Source: Petasospora fabianii (taxonomy: Eukaryota; Ascomycota; Saccharomycetes; Phaffomycetales; Wickerhamomycetaceae). From it: a stretch of 64,000 nucleotides of DNA. The stretch spans positions 62,001 through 126,000 of the forward strand of contig CP048724.1 of the NCBI GenBank assembly GCA_022641835.1. The letters are read 5' to 3'. The notes beneath the pieces are model-generated. The model saw only the letters and a list, made by a program, of their open reading frames with translations, had not been told where the DNA came from and did not search any database. Of this stretch, positions 1-9,781 are shown in pieces; position 1 is the stretch's first letter, and each line of letters begins with the position of its first letter. A program made the translations under genes and the position numbers.

Positions 1-238
1 ATTAAGAGGTCTCACGATATTACGTTGGGTTTCTTAATATGGAGGGTGTCAGGACTACACCAATAGCTGTTTTTATCACATTTTCTGCGCACAATGTATG
101 TACATTGTGTTAATAAATATCTAGGTTTCAACTGAATGAGTAAATAAATAGGCGAATAAATAAGCAGGAAGGTATATGTGTCATCCATCCCTCAATAAAT
201 AGTAAAGACGGTAGAAGCCAAAGCCCCGAAGTGTGAAG

Positions 239-640
239 TCAGATCTTCTTACCAAAGTAGACCCACTGGTCATCTAACGGTTTTTCTTCCAACTCATCCC
301 ATGACTCCCAAAGTTTCATCTTCTTAGCCAGCTCGTACTCCTCACCAGCCTGGATCAACAACTCTTCAATAAGACCATTACCAATCTTGTTTTCAATATC
401 GGCAATCTTTTCATTCTTTTCAACAATCTCAAGTCTCTTAGCGGTGAAGTTCATCGTAGACTTTTTATACACGCTCTCATTTGGCAATTCGTCATGGAGG
501 AACTCCAAAGTGGCCCTGTACACCTCCATCAACACTGGGCGGGGATTCGGATGCTGTAGGATGCCTGCGATACCGGTCGGGTTTCCCTCAGAGGCTCTAA
601 TGAGCACATGTGCAGAGCGGAGGGCGCGTGTGAATCTCAT
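239..640 (-). CDS. NUFM: Complex I accessory subunit, NDUFA5/B13 family
   Basis: Accessory subunit of the peripheral arm of mitochondrial NADH:ubiquinone oxidoreductase. The 133-residue product has the family's usual size. Family features seen are the SVYKKST segment near residue 56, the following helix with KRLEIVEKNE, and a C-terminus with WESWDELEEKP and QWVYFGKKI. The first dozen residues (MRFTRALRSAH) are basic and hydroxylated, fitting import into mitochondria. The start ATG opens a region shared divergently with the transporter at 1110. Its presence shows that this yeast keeps complex I, which Saccharomycetaceae have lost. The gene symbol follows Yarrowia naming. Confidence 0.9.
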   Translation of the reverse strand: MRFTRALRSAHVLIRASEGNPTGIAGILQHPNPRPVLMEVYRATLEFLHDELPNESVYKKSTMNFTAKRLEIVEKNEKIADIENKIGNGLIEELLIQAGEEYELAKKMKLWESWDELEEKPLDDQWVYFGKKI

Positions 641-1109
641 CCTGTTACTTCTCTGTACTTGATTCTTGCCTGTGTACTGTCGAAAGCGTAGATGCTTTTA
701 CTTGCGTTGTGTTCTCCCCCAGGATAGTCTTGCCCCACTCCTTCGCTCAAATCGCTCAAAATGGTGCGCTTCACCTTCATCAAAAAAGAAGCGCCGCGAA
801 AGGGGAAAAGGAGCGGGAATATCCATGGTACGGGCACTTTACATGCGAAGTCCGATTTGGGATACGTAAGAGTCAGAGGTTTGGTTTTATTTTCTTGAGG
901 GGGTTCTGACTCTTCTAGCTTGAACGTTTGACCTGGGTGTTTTTCGAATATAATACCTTTCTAGTCTCAACATTAGTCTTCTGGCTTGGGAACTAGACGA
1001 TTTACAGGGCCATTATACACCCATACTGCATCCAACTGGGGGAACATCTCTTGGCCCCCGCCCTTCCAAAAATTCCTCAGTATTGAGCCATCATTAACAA
1101 CACTACGTC
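641..1109. promoter_or_regulatory. Divergent intergenic region, NUFM / MCH-like transporter
   Basis: This 469 bp region separates two divergent start codons. A stress-response-type AGGGG element lies at 801-805. Small open frames cross the region on both strands but show no family resemblance and no good start context. I see no RNA gene. Confidence 0.4.
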
Positions 1110-2612
1110 ATGGAGGAGACTGTATCAATAACGAAGCAGATGGGTAAAGATGCCCTTAAGGATGATGTTGAGAAGAATCAGCGAGAAACAGTTGTAGAGA
1201 CCACCATCAATGCTGAAAAGTTTAATGGTGCCTTCAATGAGGATGACTATATCGATGCCCCACCAGATGGGGGATACGGCTGGGTCTGCTGTGCCTGTGT
1301 ATCAGCTATGAACTTTGCTACATGGGGTGCTAATGGTTCTTTTGGTATCATGCTTGCCTTTTTCCTTGAAAGTGATGAGTTCCCAGGTGCTACCGCTACG
1401 GATTATGCCCTCGTTGTGGGATTGTTAAACTTTTTCACACTGGCAACGATGAGTACCGCAGGTCTTATGCTTTTCAAATTCGGTTACAAGGCTACTGTAT
1501 CGATCGGTATTGTGATACAATTGTCTGCATATATCGGTGCAAGTTTTGCTAAGACTATTGGCCAGCTTCAAGCTACACAGGGGTTTTTACTTGGTCTTTC
1601 ATTTGGTATTATCTTTGGTGCCAACTCTATCGTCTTACCGTCCTGGTTCCTAAAGAAAAGAGCCGTTGCTAATGGATTCTCACACATGGGTCTTGGTCTT
1701 GGTGGTATGACATTTTCATTATTAAACAACTCCTTGATTCAACGCACAGGTGATCACAAATGGGCCCTTAGGGCCATTGGTATTATCTCCACCGTCATAT
1801 GTGTCATAACGATGTTCATTGTTAAGGTGCGCGTTCCTAAAAATTCTCAGTTCAATAAAGAAGATCAGTCTATGAAGAAAATCTTAAGAGGTATCTTTGA
1901 CTTGAAGGTTATCAAGAGTTGGCCGCTCCAACTGGTAACGATATGGGCCACACTCGCTACAATGGCTTACACTATCTGTCTGTTTTCTCTTTCCAACTAT
2001 GCTCGTACATCGCTCGGTCTCTCAGAGAACCAAGCTACAAATATTCTTGTTGTCTTTAACCTTATTCAGGGATTCGGCCGTCCACTGACTGGTGTGCTCA
2101 GTGAGGTTGTTGGTCGTGTAAATTTCACCATGTTTGCCACGTTCTACATTTGCTTCATGGTTCTCGTCTTCTGGATCAACTTGCACACCTATGCATCTCT
2201 TGTTGCATTTGTTGTGTTACTTGGTCTGTTTGTTGGTATCAGCTCAGTCAACATTGTTCCACTAAGCGTTGACGTTGTTGGACTTAATGGATTCCCAGCA
2301 GCCTTCTCATACAGTAACGTCTTTGTCGGGTCATCAGTCCTCGTATCGGAGGTTATTGGACTCAATCTGCGAGACTTTTCGCTCAAATCACACACTCCGT
2401 ACTTCCCATGCCAGCTGTTCGTCGGCGCAGTGTACTTTGCGGGGCTGATGGTGCTTATACCTTATCGTGAGTGGAGAGTTCGCCGGATGATGAATCAGAT
2501 GAAAGATACCAGTTCGCTGGAGGAAGCGACGCGGACAAGATATGAGAAGCTTGCAAACGACAATAGTCTTCGTGGGTTCATTTCAAGAGCGTTCTACATT
2601 ACCAAGATCTGA
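1110..2612 (+). CDS. Monocarboxylate-transporter-like MFS permease (Mch/Esbp6 type)
   Basis: Major facilitator protein of 500 residues with about 12 membrane segments, related to the yeast monocarboxylate-porter homologues Mch2/Esbp6. The soluble N-terminal tail of about 50 residues ends in PDGGYGWV (residues 52-59), the MCT-family signature at the start of helix 1. A second conserved block, GRPLTGVLSE, lies near residue 325 at the loop between helices 8 and 9. The C-terminal tail is basic and short. The ATG has a good context (GTC before ATGGAG). Despite the family name, the yeast homologues have not been shown to carry monocarboxylates in general, so the substrate is unknown and the exact paralogue is not assigned. 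Confidence 0.82.
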   Translation: MEETVSITKQMGKDALKDDVEKNQRETVVETTINAEKFNGAFNEDDYIDAPPDGGYGWVCCACVSAMNFATWGANGSFGIMLAFFLESDEFPGATATDYALVVGLLNFFTLATMSTAGLMLFKFGYKATVSIGIVIQLSAYIGASFAKTIGQLQATQGFLLGLSFGIIFGANSIVLPSWFLKKRAVANGFSHMGLGLGGMTFSLLNNSLIQRTGDHKWALRAIGIISTVICVITMFIVKVRVPKNSQFNKEDQSMKKILRGIFDLKVIKSWPLQLVTIWATLATMAYTICLFSLSNYARTSLGLSENQATNILVVFNLIQGFGRPLTGVLSEVVGRVNFTMFATFYICFMVLVFWINLHTYASLVAFVVLLGLFVGISSVNIVPLSVDVVGLNGFPAAFSYSNVFVGSSVLVSEVIGLNLRDFSLKSHTPYFPCQLFVGAVYFAGLMVLIPYREWRVRRMMNQMKDTSSLEEATRTRYEKLANDNSLRGFISRAFYITKI

Positions 2613-3142
2613 CCTACTCGACACATGGGTCTAAACTCCAATGGCAGCGCCGAAGTGGAATCATCTGAAGGCTTATCTCAATGAACAGTTTAGGCTGCGA
2701 AATCCGTAGATCACAGGATGGGTTATCTCTGTTGTAACCACATTGCGCCATAAGCCTCGTAAAGTGCAATTTTGAGAGACATGGGTCTATAACTTTCCGA
2801 TCCTATAAGTCGACTTTCAAGCGCTTGGTTGGTTCGTACAGCTCTCCACTGTAGCTGAAGTTAAACTCAGCACGGGGTCTAGATCTGGGAAACGTCCCAC
2901 TTCCTCATTTTCACCGTGAATGATAGATAATACGAAACACTAGTGAGCCTCCCAGAGAGCTACCGTGCCTGCCTTATCGCGCGTAGCTCTTATCTTTCCC
3001 TCTCCACACGCGATTCCAGCAGCGCAGATTGCAGCCAGAACCTAGAAACTGTCAAGTGGACCTCGTAGCTATATAGAGACCATAGATGCATGTGGGGTCT
3101 TTTAGTACACAGCTCTCCTGGCCACCAACCATCACCATCACC
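2613..3142 (+). promoter_or_regulatory. Amino-acid permease promoter with GATA sites and TATA box
   Basis: This 530 bp gap contains three GATAAG sites in reverse orientation (CTTATC at 2672-2677, 2973-2978 and 2989-2994), the last two 16 bp apart. TATATAG lies at 3070-3076, about 70 bp before the likely permease start. Paired GATAAG sites upstream of a permease fit control by Gln3/Gat1-type GATA factors (nitrogen catabolite repression). That regulation is inferred from the known yeast pattern and not shown here. Confidence 0.45.
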
Positions 3143-4741
3143 ATGTCAGCGGAGAAGCAAGATATCATCGCTCAGGAGGAGTCGATCCAGAGCTTCGACG
3201 AAGGTGTTGGAGACGTAGAGGCCATTACTACACACGCTTCTGCCTACCACAAGAATGCCAAGGGTGAAGATATCCTCCATTCAGGTCTTAAGGCCGGTTT
3301 GAAGAACCGTATGGTCAATCTGATCGCTATCTGTGGTATCATTGGTCCTGGTTCCTTCATGGGGTTCGGAAATATGCTTTACGCCTGTGGTCCAGCAGGT
3401 ATGGTTGCAGGTTTTACAATTGTTGGTATCGTGGTCATGATCACTATGTTTGATGTCGGTGAGTTGAATGCTGCCTATGATGCCAACTTTGCCATCCTCG
3501 GTTCCCGTTTCATCTCGAAAGGATTTGGTGCCACCCTTGCCCTTGCCTATGCTGTGTTGTGGATCACCAACATCATTTCGGAGTACACCTCTCTTTGTGT
3601 TGCCCTGGAGGTTTACACTGGGTCAATTCCGTTCTATGGTTGGTTTTTAATCATGTGGGTTTTCTTCACCTGTTTCCAAACCCTTAATGTGTCCTGGTGG
3701 GGTGAGACTGAGTACGTTCTCGGTTTCGTCAAGTTGGGTGTTCTTACTGCCTTCTACCTCTTTGCCATCATCTATGCCGCTGGCGGTATCAAAGATCATG
3801 ATCCAGGTAATCCTTTTGGTAATTATCCATTGAAGTCAGGCTTCAAAGGTATTGCTAATGCCTTCGTCTACGCAGGTGTGTTCTACTCTGGTGTCGAAGG
3901 TGTTTCAATCATCGCTGCAGAGACAAGAAACCCACGTAAGGCCATCCCAACTGCTTGCAGGTCCACTGTCTTTAGAATCTTTTACGTTTACTTTGGTCTT
4001 AGTGTCACTTATGGTATTACTGTTTCTTACGTTGACCCAGCTTTCGGTTCCAGCAACAAGCTCTTGAGATCGCCAATGACCATTGCCTTCACTAATGCTG
4101 GTTGGGAGAACTCCAAGTACTATGTCACGTCGATGGTCTTGATCACTTGTGTCTCTTCCATCAACTCAGCTATATACTTCGCTTCTCGTGCCATCTTCAC
4201 ATGGGCCGAGGCCGGCTATGGTCCAAAGATCTTCACCAAGACCACAAGTCGTGGTGTTCCATATGTCGCCATCCACTTTTGCCATTTGTGGGGATTCCTC
4301 TGTCTTTTAGCCTCCAACTCAGGATCCGCTGCTGCTTACGGTTACATTGTAAGTGTTGCCGGTGTTTCTGCCTTCATCGCATGGGTTGGTGTCATCCTTA
4401 CGCATATGAGATTCAGAAGAGCCTGGAACTCGCAGGGTCTTGATGTGAACAAGTTGCCATTCAAAACACCATGGTTCCCATGGTTGGATTATGTTGGTAT
4501 TGCTATTGGTGTCCTTCTTGTCTTGGTTCAGGGTTGGTCTTGTTTTGTTCCGTTCGACTACAAGACCTTTGTCGACTCATACATTCTTTTGCCAATTTTC
4601 TTCATATGCTGGTTCTGCTATGACAAGTTCTACTTCAAGTCTGGCTTTGTCAAGAAGCACGAGATTGACTTCAGTTATGGTAGAAGACAAGACTTGGATG
4701 ACAAGAGTGGTGAGAGTATCGATGACTTCTATGACAAGTAG
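3143..4741 (+). CDS. Amino-acid permease (APC superfamily, fungal YAT-type)
   Basis: Plasma-membrane amino-acid transporter of 532 residues with about 12 hydrophobic helices and acidic cytosolic tails. The N-terminal block contains LHSGLKAGLKNRMVNLIAI, the place where YAT permeases carry the conserved 'L..RH..MIA' entry into helix 1. Here the usual IGTGLF motif reads IGPGSF, so the protein is a divergent member. The conserved GVEGVSIIAAETRNPRKAIP (EtRNP, helix 6 end) is intact. An in-frame ATG exists upstream at 3086 but has T at -3, whereas the ATG at 3143 sits in CACCATGTC, so I chose the latter. Substrate is not predictable. GATA sites upstream suggest nitrogen control. Confidence 0.85.
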   Translation: MSAEKQDIIAQEESIQSFDEGVGDVEAITTHASAYHKNAKGEDILHSGLKAGLKNRMVNLIAICGIIGPGSFMGFGNMLYACGPAGMVAGFTIVGIVVMITMFDVGELNAAYDANFAILGSRFISKGFGATLALAYAVLWITNIISEYTSLCVALEVYTGSIPFYGWFLIMWVFFTCFQTLNVSWWGETEYVLGFVKLGVLTAFYLFAIIYAAGGIKDHDPGNPFGNYPLKSGFKGIANAFVYAGVFYSGVEGVSIIAAETRNPRKAIPTACRSTVFRIFYVYFGLSVTYGITVSYVDPAFGSSNKLLRSPMTIAFTNAGWENSKYYVTSMVLITCVSSINSAIYFASRAIFTWAEAGYGPKIFTKTTSRGVPYVAIHFCHLWGFLCLLASNSGSAAAYGYIVSVAGVSAFIAWVGVILTHMRFRRAWNSQGLDVNKLPFKTPWFPWLDYVGIAIGVLLVLVQGWSCFVPFDYKTFVDSYILLPIFFICWFCYDKFYFKSGFVKKHEIDFSYGRRQDLDDKSGESIDDFYDK

Positions 4742-5809
4742 TTAGTTTACACAGAAGACGTTGATGTTTGAATTCAAAAGTTCGTACAAGAGGTAGACTT
4801 ATTTAATATATTGTATCAAGAACGCTCAGAAGAAGTGCTTTTGATGTTATGTGAGCTACTGGCGTCAGCTTATAGTCTATACTAGTGGCTAGTCAAGAGC
4901 GACGTTGAACTCGGTGATTTCTATGACGACCGGTGCAAGTCGTGTGACTGATCATCCCGGTTTTGTTCACCTGTGTACACTAATGCCCTGAGATCATCAT
5001 CTGCTCCTGGCTCTTGGCCCCTGTGAAAAGGCCATAATAGTTCCTGTTTAGGAAGGCGTGCCTTCTACTTTGGGAAGTGGCCTGCAAGATCACCTTGTTA
5101 AAACTCAGGCACCGCAGCAAACGACGCGTCGCAACGCGTTTTGTTTAGTCCACTACGCGTTCGTATACAGGCGCGAATCGGTTGCCTCAACAACACCCAA
5201 ACACCAGAAATTTATTTTTGGTGGCCTTTTGAGGAAAGCCCAAAACACAGGAAATCAGCACTCTGTAACGGCCAGGTTGACCTCTAACACCCCCTACACT
5301 ACACGCTTTGACTTGGGCGCTTAACCCAGAGCAACGACACATACAAGTACATACCCTCCTGTCAGTGTCTGCGCCAAACCGCCCTGTACAAAGGCTCCTC
5401 ACGTCGCTCAAGCACCTACACACAAGCGCCGTCAACGATCTTACATACCTCTGCCCGACTTTGTCCCTGATCCCAGTGCAGATAATCCCCAAAGCTCAAC
5501 TCCCACGAGGATTTCACTTGTTACATTCCTTCAAAGCTGCACTTGAGGCCAAGTTTTTCATTTTCCTGGTTCACAGCTCTTTACACTCGACATTAACACT
5601 CCGATCTCGTCAGATCTCACTGGACCCTTTTCTCGCTGCAAGCCAGATCCAGCCAACCACAGCTCATCGTGACTCGCTCTTCGTGTCACGTTCCTATATC
5701 ATCATCTCACCAAGTCACTCGTTTCAGATTATATCACTCAAAGCTTTCAACCAAACACTTCTTTGTTATACGGTCACATTCCCCACGCGCCTGATCTAAA
5801 CCGTTGAAC
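4742..5809 (+). promoter_or_regulatory. Long LRG1 upstream region with three MCB boxes
   Basis: A 1.07 kb gap between the permease and LRG1. Three ACGCGT boxes (MluI cell-cycle boxes) lie at 5124-5129, 5134-5139 and 5155-5160, all within 37 bp. The 650 bp from there to the LRG1 ATG is C/T-rich and looks like an extended leader. An open frame of 163 codons runs through 5308-5799 but has no ATG start and a composition unlike the neighbouring genes. I see no other gene. Confidence 0.5.
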
Positions 5810-8800
5810 ATGTCAAGATTGCAGAACCCAGCCTCACCTACTGGAAGCCCCACGGTCAACATCCCTGGGTCATTCAACATGCGTACAACATCGCGAGCTC
5901 CAAATGGTACATACCAGCAACCATCAAACTCTGACACTAGGTACCCAATCGCACATCCACAACAGAGGTTCCAAAATGGCCCTGGCGCCCAACAATTGAG
6001 AGTTTCTGGGAGTCCCGTAAAACCAGAGGTGGTAAGAAGCAGATCGAGGAAGAAGTCCAATCCTAACTATCTGATGTATATTCCACCAAAGCCGGATACA
6101 CCATCATCAGCGCAGGTAGCGGCACCACAACAATACCAACATCCATCACAGTATGGAATGCCTCGTCAATCACCACAATCACCTCAACAGAACTATAATC
6201 AGCATCTTCACGGTCATCAACAACAGCCATCTGACGCGTCACAGCGGAGCTACACCACTGCCCGCCAGATCTCACTAGGGGCTACTGGTTCTGCATCAAC
6301 AAGGGATGCTTCTGGCTCTACATCTGGCCTCACTTCTTACAACACACCCATGACACCATCTGGTGTTACCTCAAAATCATCGTCATCGACATGTGCCACT
6401 TGTCAAAGACCAATAACCACCAAATCTGTTAAGGCTTTGGGTAAGAGATATCACACACAATGTTTCGGTTGTGCTGACTGCGGAACGCCGATCCTGTCCA
6501 AGTACTTCCCATTCGAGACCGAAACTGGCAAGAAGATTCCACTTTGCGAAGAGCACTTCTACAAGAGACGTGGCCTCGTGTGCTGTGTCTGTGATGATTT
6601 TTTGAAGGGCACACATTATACTGTTTTCGGGCGAAAGTACGATGCCGAACATTTCTGTTGTAAGATTTGCTCCAAGAAGTTTGACACTGATGAAGATTTC
6701 TTTAACCACGAGAATAACATCTACTGTCATTACCACTTTTCCAAGTTCTTCATTGATCGCTGTGAGGGATGTGAATTTGCCATCTTGAAGCAGTATGTGG
6801 AAATTTTCAGAGGTGGAAGAAACCAGAAGTGGCACGTAGAGTGTTACATGATTCACAAGTGTTGGAACGTCACTATCGCTCCGGCGGCTATTGGTCTACC
6901 CCCATTCCCAAGAATTGAACCAACCGAGGAGAACCTCAGGACATTGTCGGACGTAAATCCAACGCCTGATGAACTCTTAGTCATTGAAACAAGGGCTTCA
7001 GAAAAGATCGCCGACATTTGGACAACATTGTTCAAGTTTGAGGAGGATACTGCTACTTGTATCTCTGATATGCTGTTGTTCGCTACCGCACACGACCAGC
7101 GTAAGGGTCTTGGTGCCACTGCTCGACTTGTATTGAAGATTGATGCTCTTTTCAAAAGTACTGAGAGCTTACACCGCCTTGGAATCGACTCTGGAAATAA
7201 GGACGGCTCTCTGTTGAACCTTCATGTCTCAAACAACGAGGATGTCACATTTCAAGCACTCAAGAAGGAACCAAGAAACCTTTCTGCTAAGATTATGATA
7301 TACCTTGCTATCTTGCGAAAGACAAGTAAGGGCTCCACAGATGCTGCCAACTCCCAGGACTTGATCTTGTCTGTTGTTACCGGTCTTGCGCACTACTTGA
7401 AGTTGCTCATCAGATACGGTCTCCACAATTCTCTTCAGTACAACAAGACCTCTCATACGACCAGTGCCTTGGACAAGTTTTTGAGAGAAGTCAGAAACCA
7501 TGAATCTGTGCCTCTTGATGCATTGAATTCTTTGGATATCCCTGTCGACGCTTCGGATTTGTGTTTCCACTGCCAGAAGAGTATTGAGAGTGAGTGTGTT
7601 CAGTACCAAGACAAGAGATGGCACATTGACTGCCTCCACTGCACTAAGTGTCATAAAAACTTGCAGTCATACGGCGGTGTGGCTGACGCCTCCTTCAACC
7701 CACAAAGTAACTGGGTTCTCTGTTCTCAATGCGCTGTCGATGATCCACATGCAAAGTCCGGGTTCAGGTCAGTCTCCAAGCTTTTGCAGTTGAGTTACTT
7801 ATTGAAGATTGCCATCGTTCGTTCCAGGGCTGTCATGGAATACGAGGTCACTCAGCAGAGCTCCAAAGATACTGCTGAATTTAGGAAGAATTCCTTGAAG
7901 AATGAGCAAGGGTACATGAAGACTTTGAACGACATCAAAAGGCTCAGATCGACCAGACAGAACACGAGAATCACCGAGGGTACATCCAGAGATGTTGCAA
8001 GAAGATCTGTTATTATTGAGTCATCCGAGAATGATAATCATGGACCGTACGCCCACAACGACCAGAAGTATATGTCAGACGAACTCATCTCCAAGCAGAA
8101 GATCACCGTTGAAGACGAACCAGTGGGTCCAAGTCTCAGCAAGAAGAGTTTCAACAGAGCCACCACTTTCATCAACAACCAAAAAGTTCTCACTTTGGAT
8201 GATATCCCAAGAATTGTTGCTGCTGAGCATGCGCGTGAGCTCCGTCCAAACACCTACAAGTTCCATAACCCGCACCAGGATGAAGGTATCTCTAAGAACA
8301 TTAAGCCAAAGAGCAACTCCATGCGCAATGGTGCTCCAAGTGTCCAGTCCGTCGCTGGTGAGAGCGATCCGATGATCAAGTACTACTCCCAGTTGACCGA
8401 CGAGGAACGGTATATCTTGACACACATCTCTGCTGTACTCTTGCGTGAGTTTGTGCAGAATTCGGATCTTCAGGCTGATATTGATGTGAACAAACTTTTG
8501 GAGATAAAGAAGAATCCATCGTTCTGGGATAAGTTGAGGGGCCTGGGCAACAACGAAAAGAAGAATGTTGCGTTGTCCAAGGTTTTCGGTGCTGACTTGA
8601 AGGACCTCACTGCCAAAACCGGCGTTGATTCTGCCCAGAGTAACGGTCCTTCCAAGGTTCGAATTCCAATGGTGATTGAAGACTTGTTGACTGCGCTTTA
8701 CCAAAAGGATATGTCTGTTGAGGGTGTCTTTAGAAAGAATGGTAATTTGAAAACCTTGAGAGAGTTGGTTGAGAAAATTGATTCCAATCCAACGAAGGTT

Positions 8801-9496
8801 CCAAGTCTTGAGAAGGAAAACACAATTCAGCTGTCAGCCTTGTTAAAGAAGTTCTTGAGAGAGATGCCCAACCCTCTATTGACATTCAGACTCTATGATG
8901 TTTGGATCCTATCTCAAAAGGTCAAAGACCCAATGCAAAAGCGTGTTCTCACGGAGTTGAGTTACTCAATGCTCCCAAAGGCTCATAGAGACTTGACTGA
9001 GGTTTTGCTTTTCTTCTTTATGTGGACATCGTCTTTTGCTCACCTCGATGAGCAGACTGGTTCCAAGATGGATGTTCATAACTTAGCTACTGTGCTTTCT
9101 CCAAACATGCTTTACGCTCAGCCGAACGAGGTTGCTCGTCCTGTGAATGCCAAGGGTGGAGCAGTTGCTGCCACTTACTATGACGCGTTTGGTGAGAATG
9201 AAGGTGAGAACTACTATCTGGCCATTGAGGTCATGGACTATTTGATTGCACACAATGAGGACTTGTCTCTTGTTCCAAAGTATCTTATTGAGATTTTTGA
9301 AGGTTGCAAGTTTGCCAAGGGTGAACACTACTCCTCCAAGGAAATCTTTTCAAGGGTCGAGAGCTATTTGAGCAAGAACCCTGGTCTATTGCGGAACATT
9401 GGTCAAGAGGTGTCTGCAAATGAGAAAGAGAATGAAAGCACTGTGATTGAGGAGTCTCCGAACACCCAACTTGCTGTTGCTACGACGATTAATTAA
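5810..9496 (+). CDS. LRG1: Lrg1-type Rho GTPase-activating protein with three LIM domains
   Basis: GAP for Rho1-type GTPases controlling cell-wall glucan synthesis and polarity. The 1,228-residue protein begins with a Q/P/S-rich disordered region (about 1-190). Two adjacent LIM domains follow (from about 195, CATCQRPI, through about 330) and a third LIM domain near 584 (CFHCQKSI...WHIDCLHC). A RhoGAP domain spans about 949-1165. The GAP shows the arginine finger in EGVFRKNG, the LLKKFLREMPNPLL block and the NLATVLSPNM motif with the conserved Asn, so it should be catalytically competent. The LIM-LIM-LIM-GAP order is that of Lrg1; Rga1/Rga2 have two LIMs. The start is the ATG at 5810. An MCB cluster lies 650 bp upstream. 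Confidence 0.93.
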   Translation: MSRLQNPASPTGSPTVNIPGSFNMRTTSRAPNGTYQQPSNSDTRYPIAHPQQRFQNGPGAQQLRVSGSPVKPEVVRSRSRKKSNPNYLMYIPPKPDTPSSAQVAAPQQYQHPSQYGMPRQSPQSPQQNYNQHLHGHQQQPSDASQRSYTTARQISLGATGSASTRDASGSTSGLTSYNTPMTPSGVTSKSSSSTCATCQRPITTKSVKALGKRYHTQCFGCADCGTPILSKYFPFETETGKKIPLCEEHFYKRRGLVCCVCDDFLKGTHYTVFGRKYDAEHFCCKICSKKFDTDEDFFNHENNIYCHYHFSKFFIDRCEGCEFAILKQYVEIFRGGRNQKWHVECYMIHKCWNVTIAPAAIGLPPFPRIEPTEENLRTLSDVNPTPDELLVIETRASEKIADIWTTLFKFEEDTATCISDMLLFATAHDQRKGLGATARLVLKIDALFKSTESLHRLGIDSGNKDGSLLNLHVSNNEDVTFQALKKEPRNLSAKIMIYLAILRKTSKGSTDAANSQDLILSVVTGLAHYLKLLIRYGLHNSLQYNKTSHTTSALDKFLREVRNHESVPLDALNSLDIPVDASDLCFHCQKSIESECVQYQDKRWHIDCLHCTKCHKNLQSYGGVADASFNPQSNWVLCSQCAVDDPHAKSGFRSVSKLLQLSYLLKIAIVRSRAVMEYEVTQQSSKDTAEFRKNSLKNEQGYMKTLNDIKRLRSTRQNTRITEGTSRDVARRSVIIESSENDNHGPYAHNDQKYMSDELISKQKITVEDEPVGPSLSKKSFNRATTFINNQKVLTLDDIPRIVAAEHARELRPNTYKFHNPHQDEGISKNIKPKSNSMRNGAPSVQSVAGESDPMIKYYSQLTDEERYILTHISAVLLREFVQNSDLQADIDVNKLLEIKKNPSFWDKLRGLGNNEKKNVALSKVFGADLKDLTAKTGVDSAQSNGPSKVRIPMVIEDLLTALYQKDMSVEGVFRKNGNLKTLRELVEKIDSNPTKVPSLEKENTIQLSALLKKFLREMPNPLLTFRLYDVWILSQKVKDPMQKRVLTELSYSMLPKAHRDLTEVLLFFFMWTSSFAHLDEQTGSKMDVHNLATVLSPNMLYAQPNEVARPVNAKGGAVAATYYDAFGENEGENYYLAIEVMDYLIAHNEDLSLVPKYLIEIFEGCKFAKGEHYSSKEIFSRVESYLSKNPGLLRNIGQEVSANEKENESTVIEESPNTQLAVATTIN

Positions 9497-9781
9497 TGCT
9501 GCTAATTGGCACTGTCCAAGGACAATAACTGTTATGCGAGTAATATGATTGATGAACTCTTTTTACTAACGTGTAGCTAGGGAATCAAGAAGTAGCGCAG
9601 CAAAAATTCTTGAGGAGTTAGCCGTCCACGTTATGAAGTTGTAGTCTCCTCAACATCCTGCAGTTGTATGGGGCACTATCGACCATGACCTAAAACTCGT
9701 AGCTAGATTAACTCTATTATCTTGACGGGACATTAATATACAACACTTCTGAACGCAGCAGCAAAAAACAGTACATGAAAA

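Noticed and set aside
5308-5799. 163-codon open frame upstream of LRG1
   Set aside because: It lacks an ATG start, its composition is C/T-rich leader-like, and it shows no family resemblance; more likely part of the LRG1 5' region.
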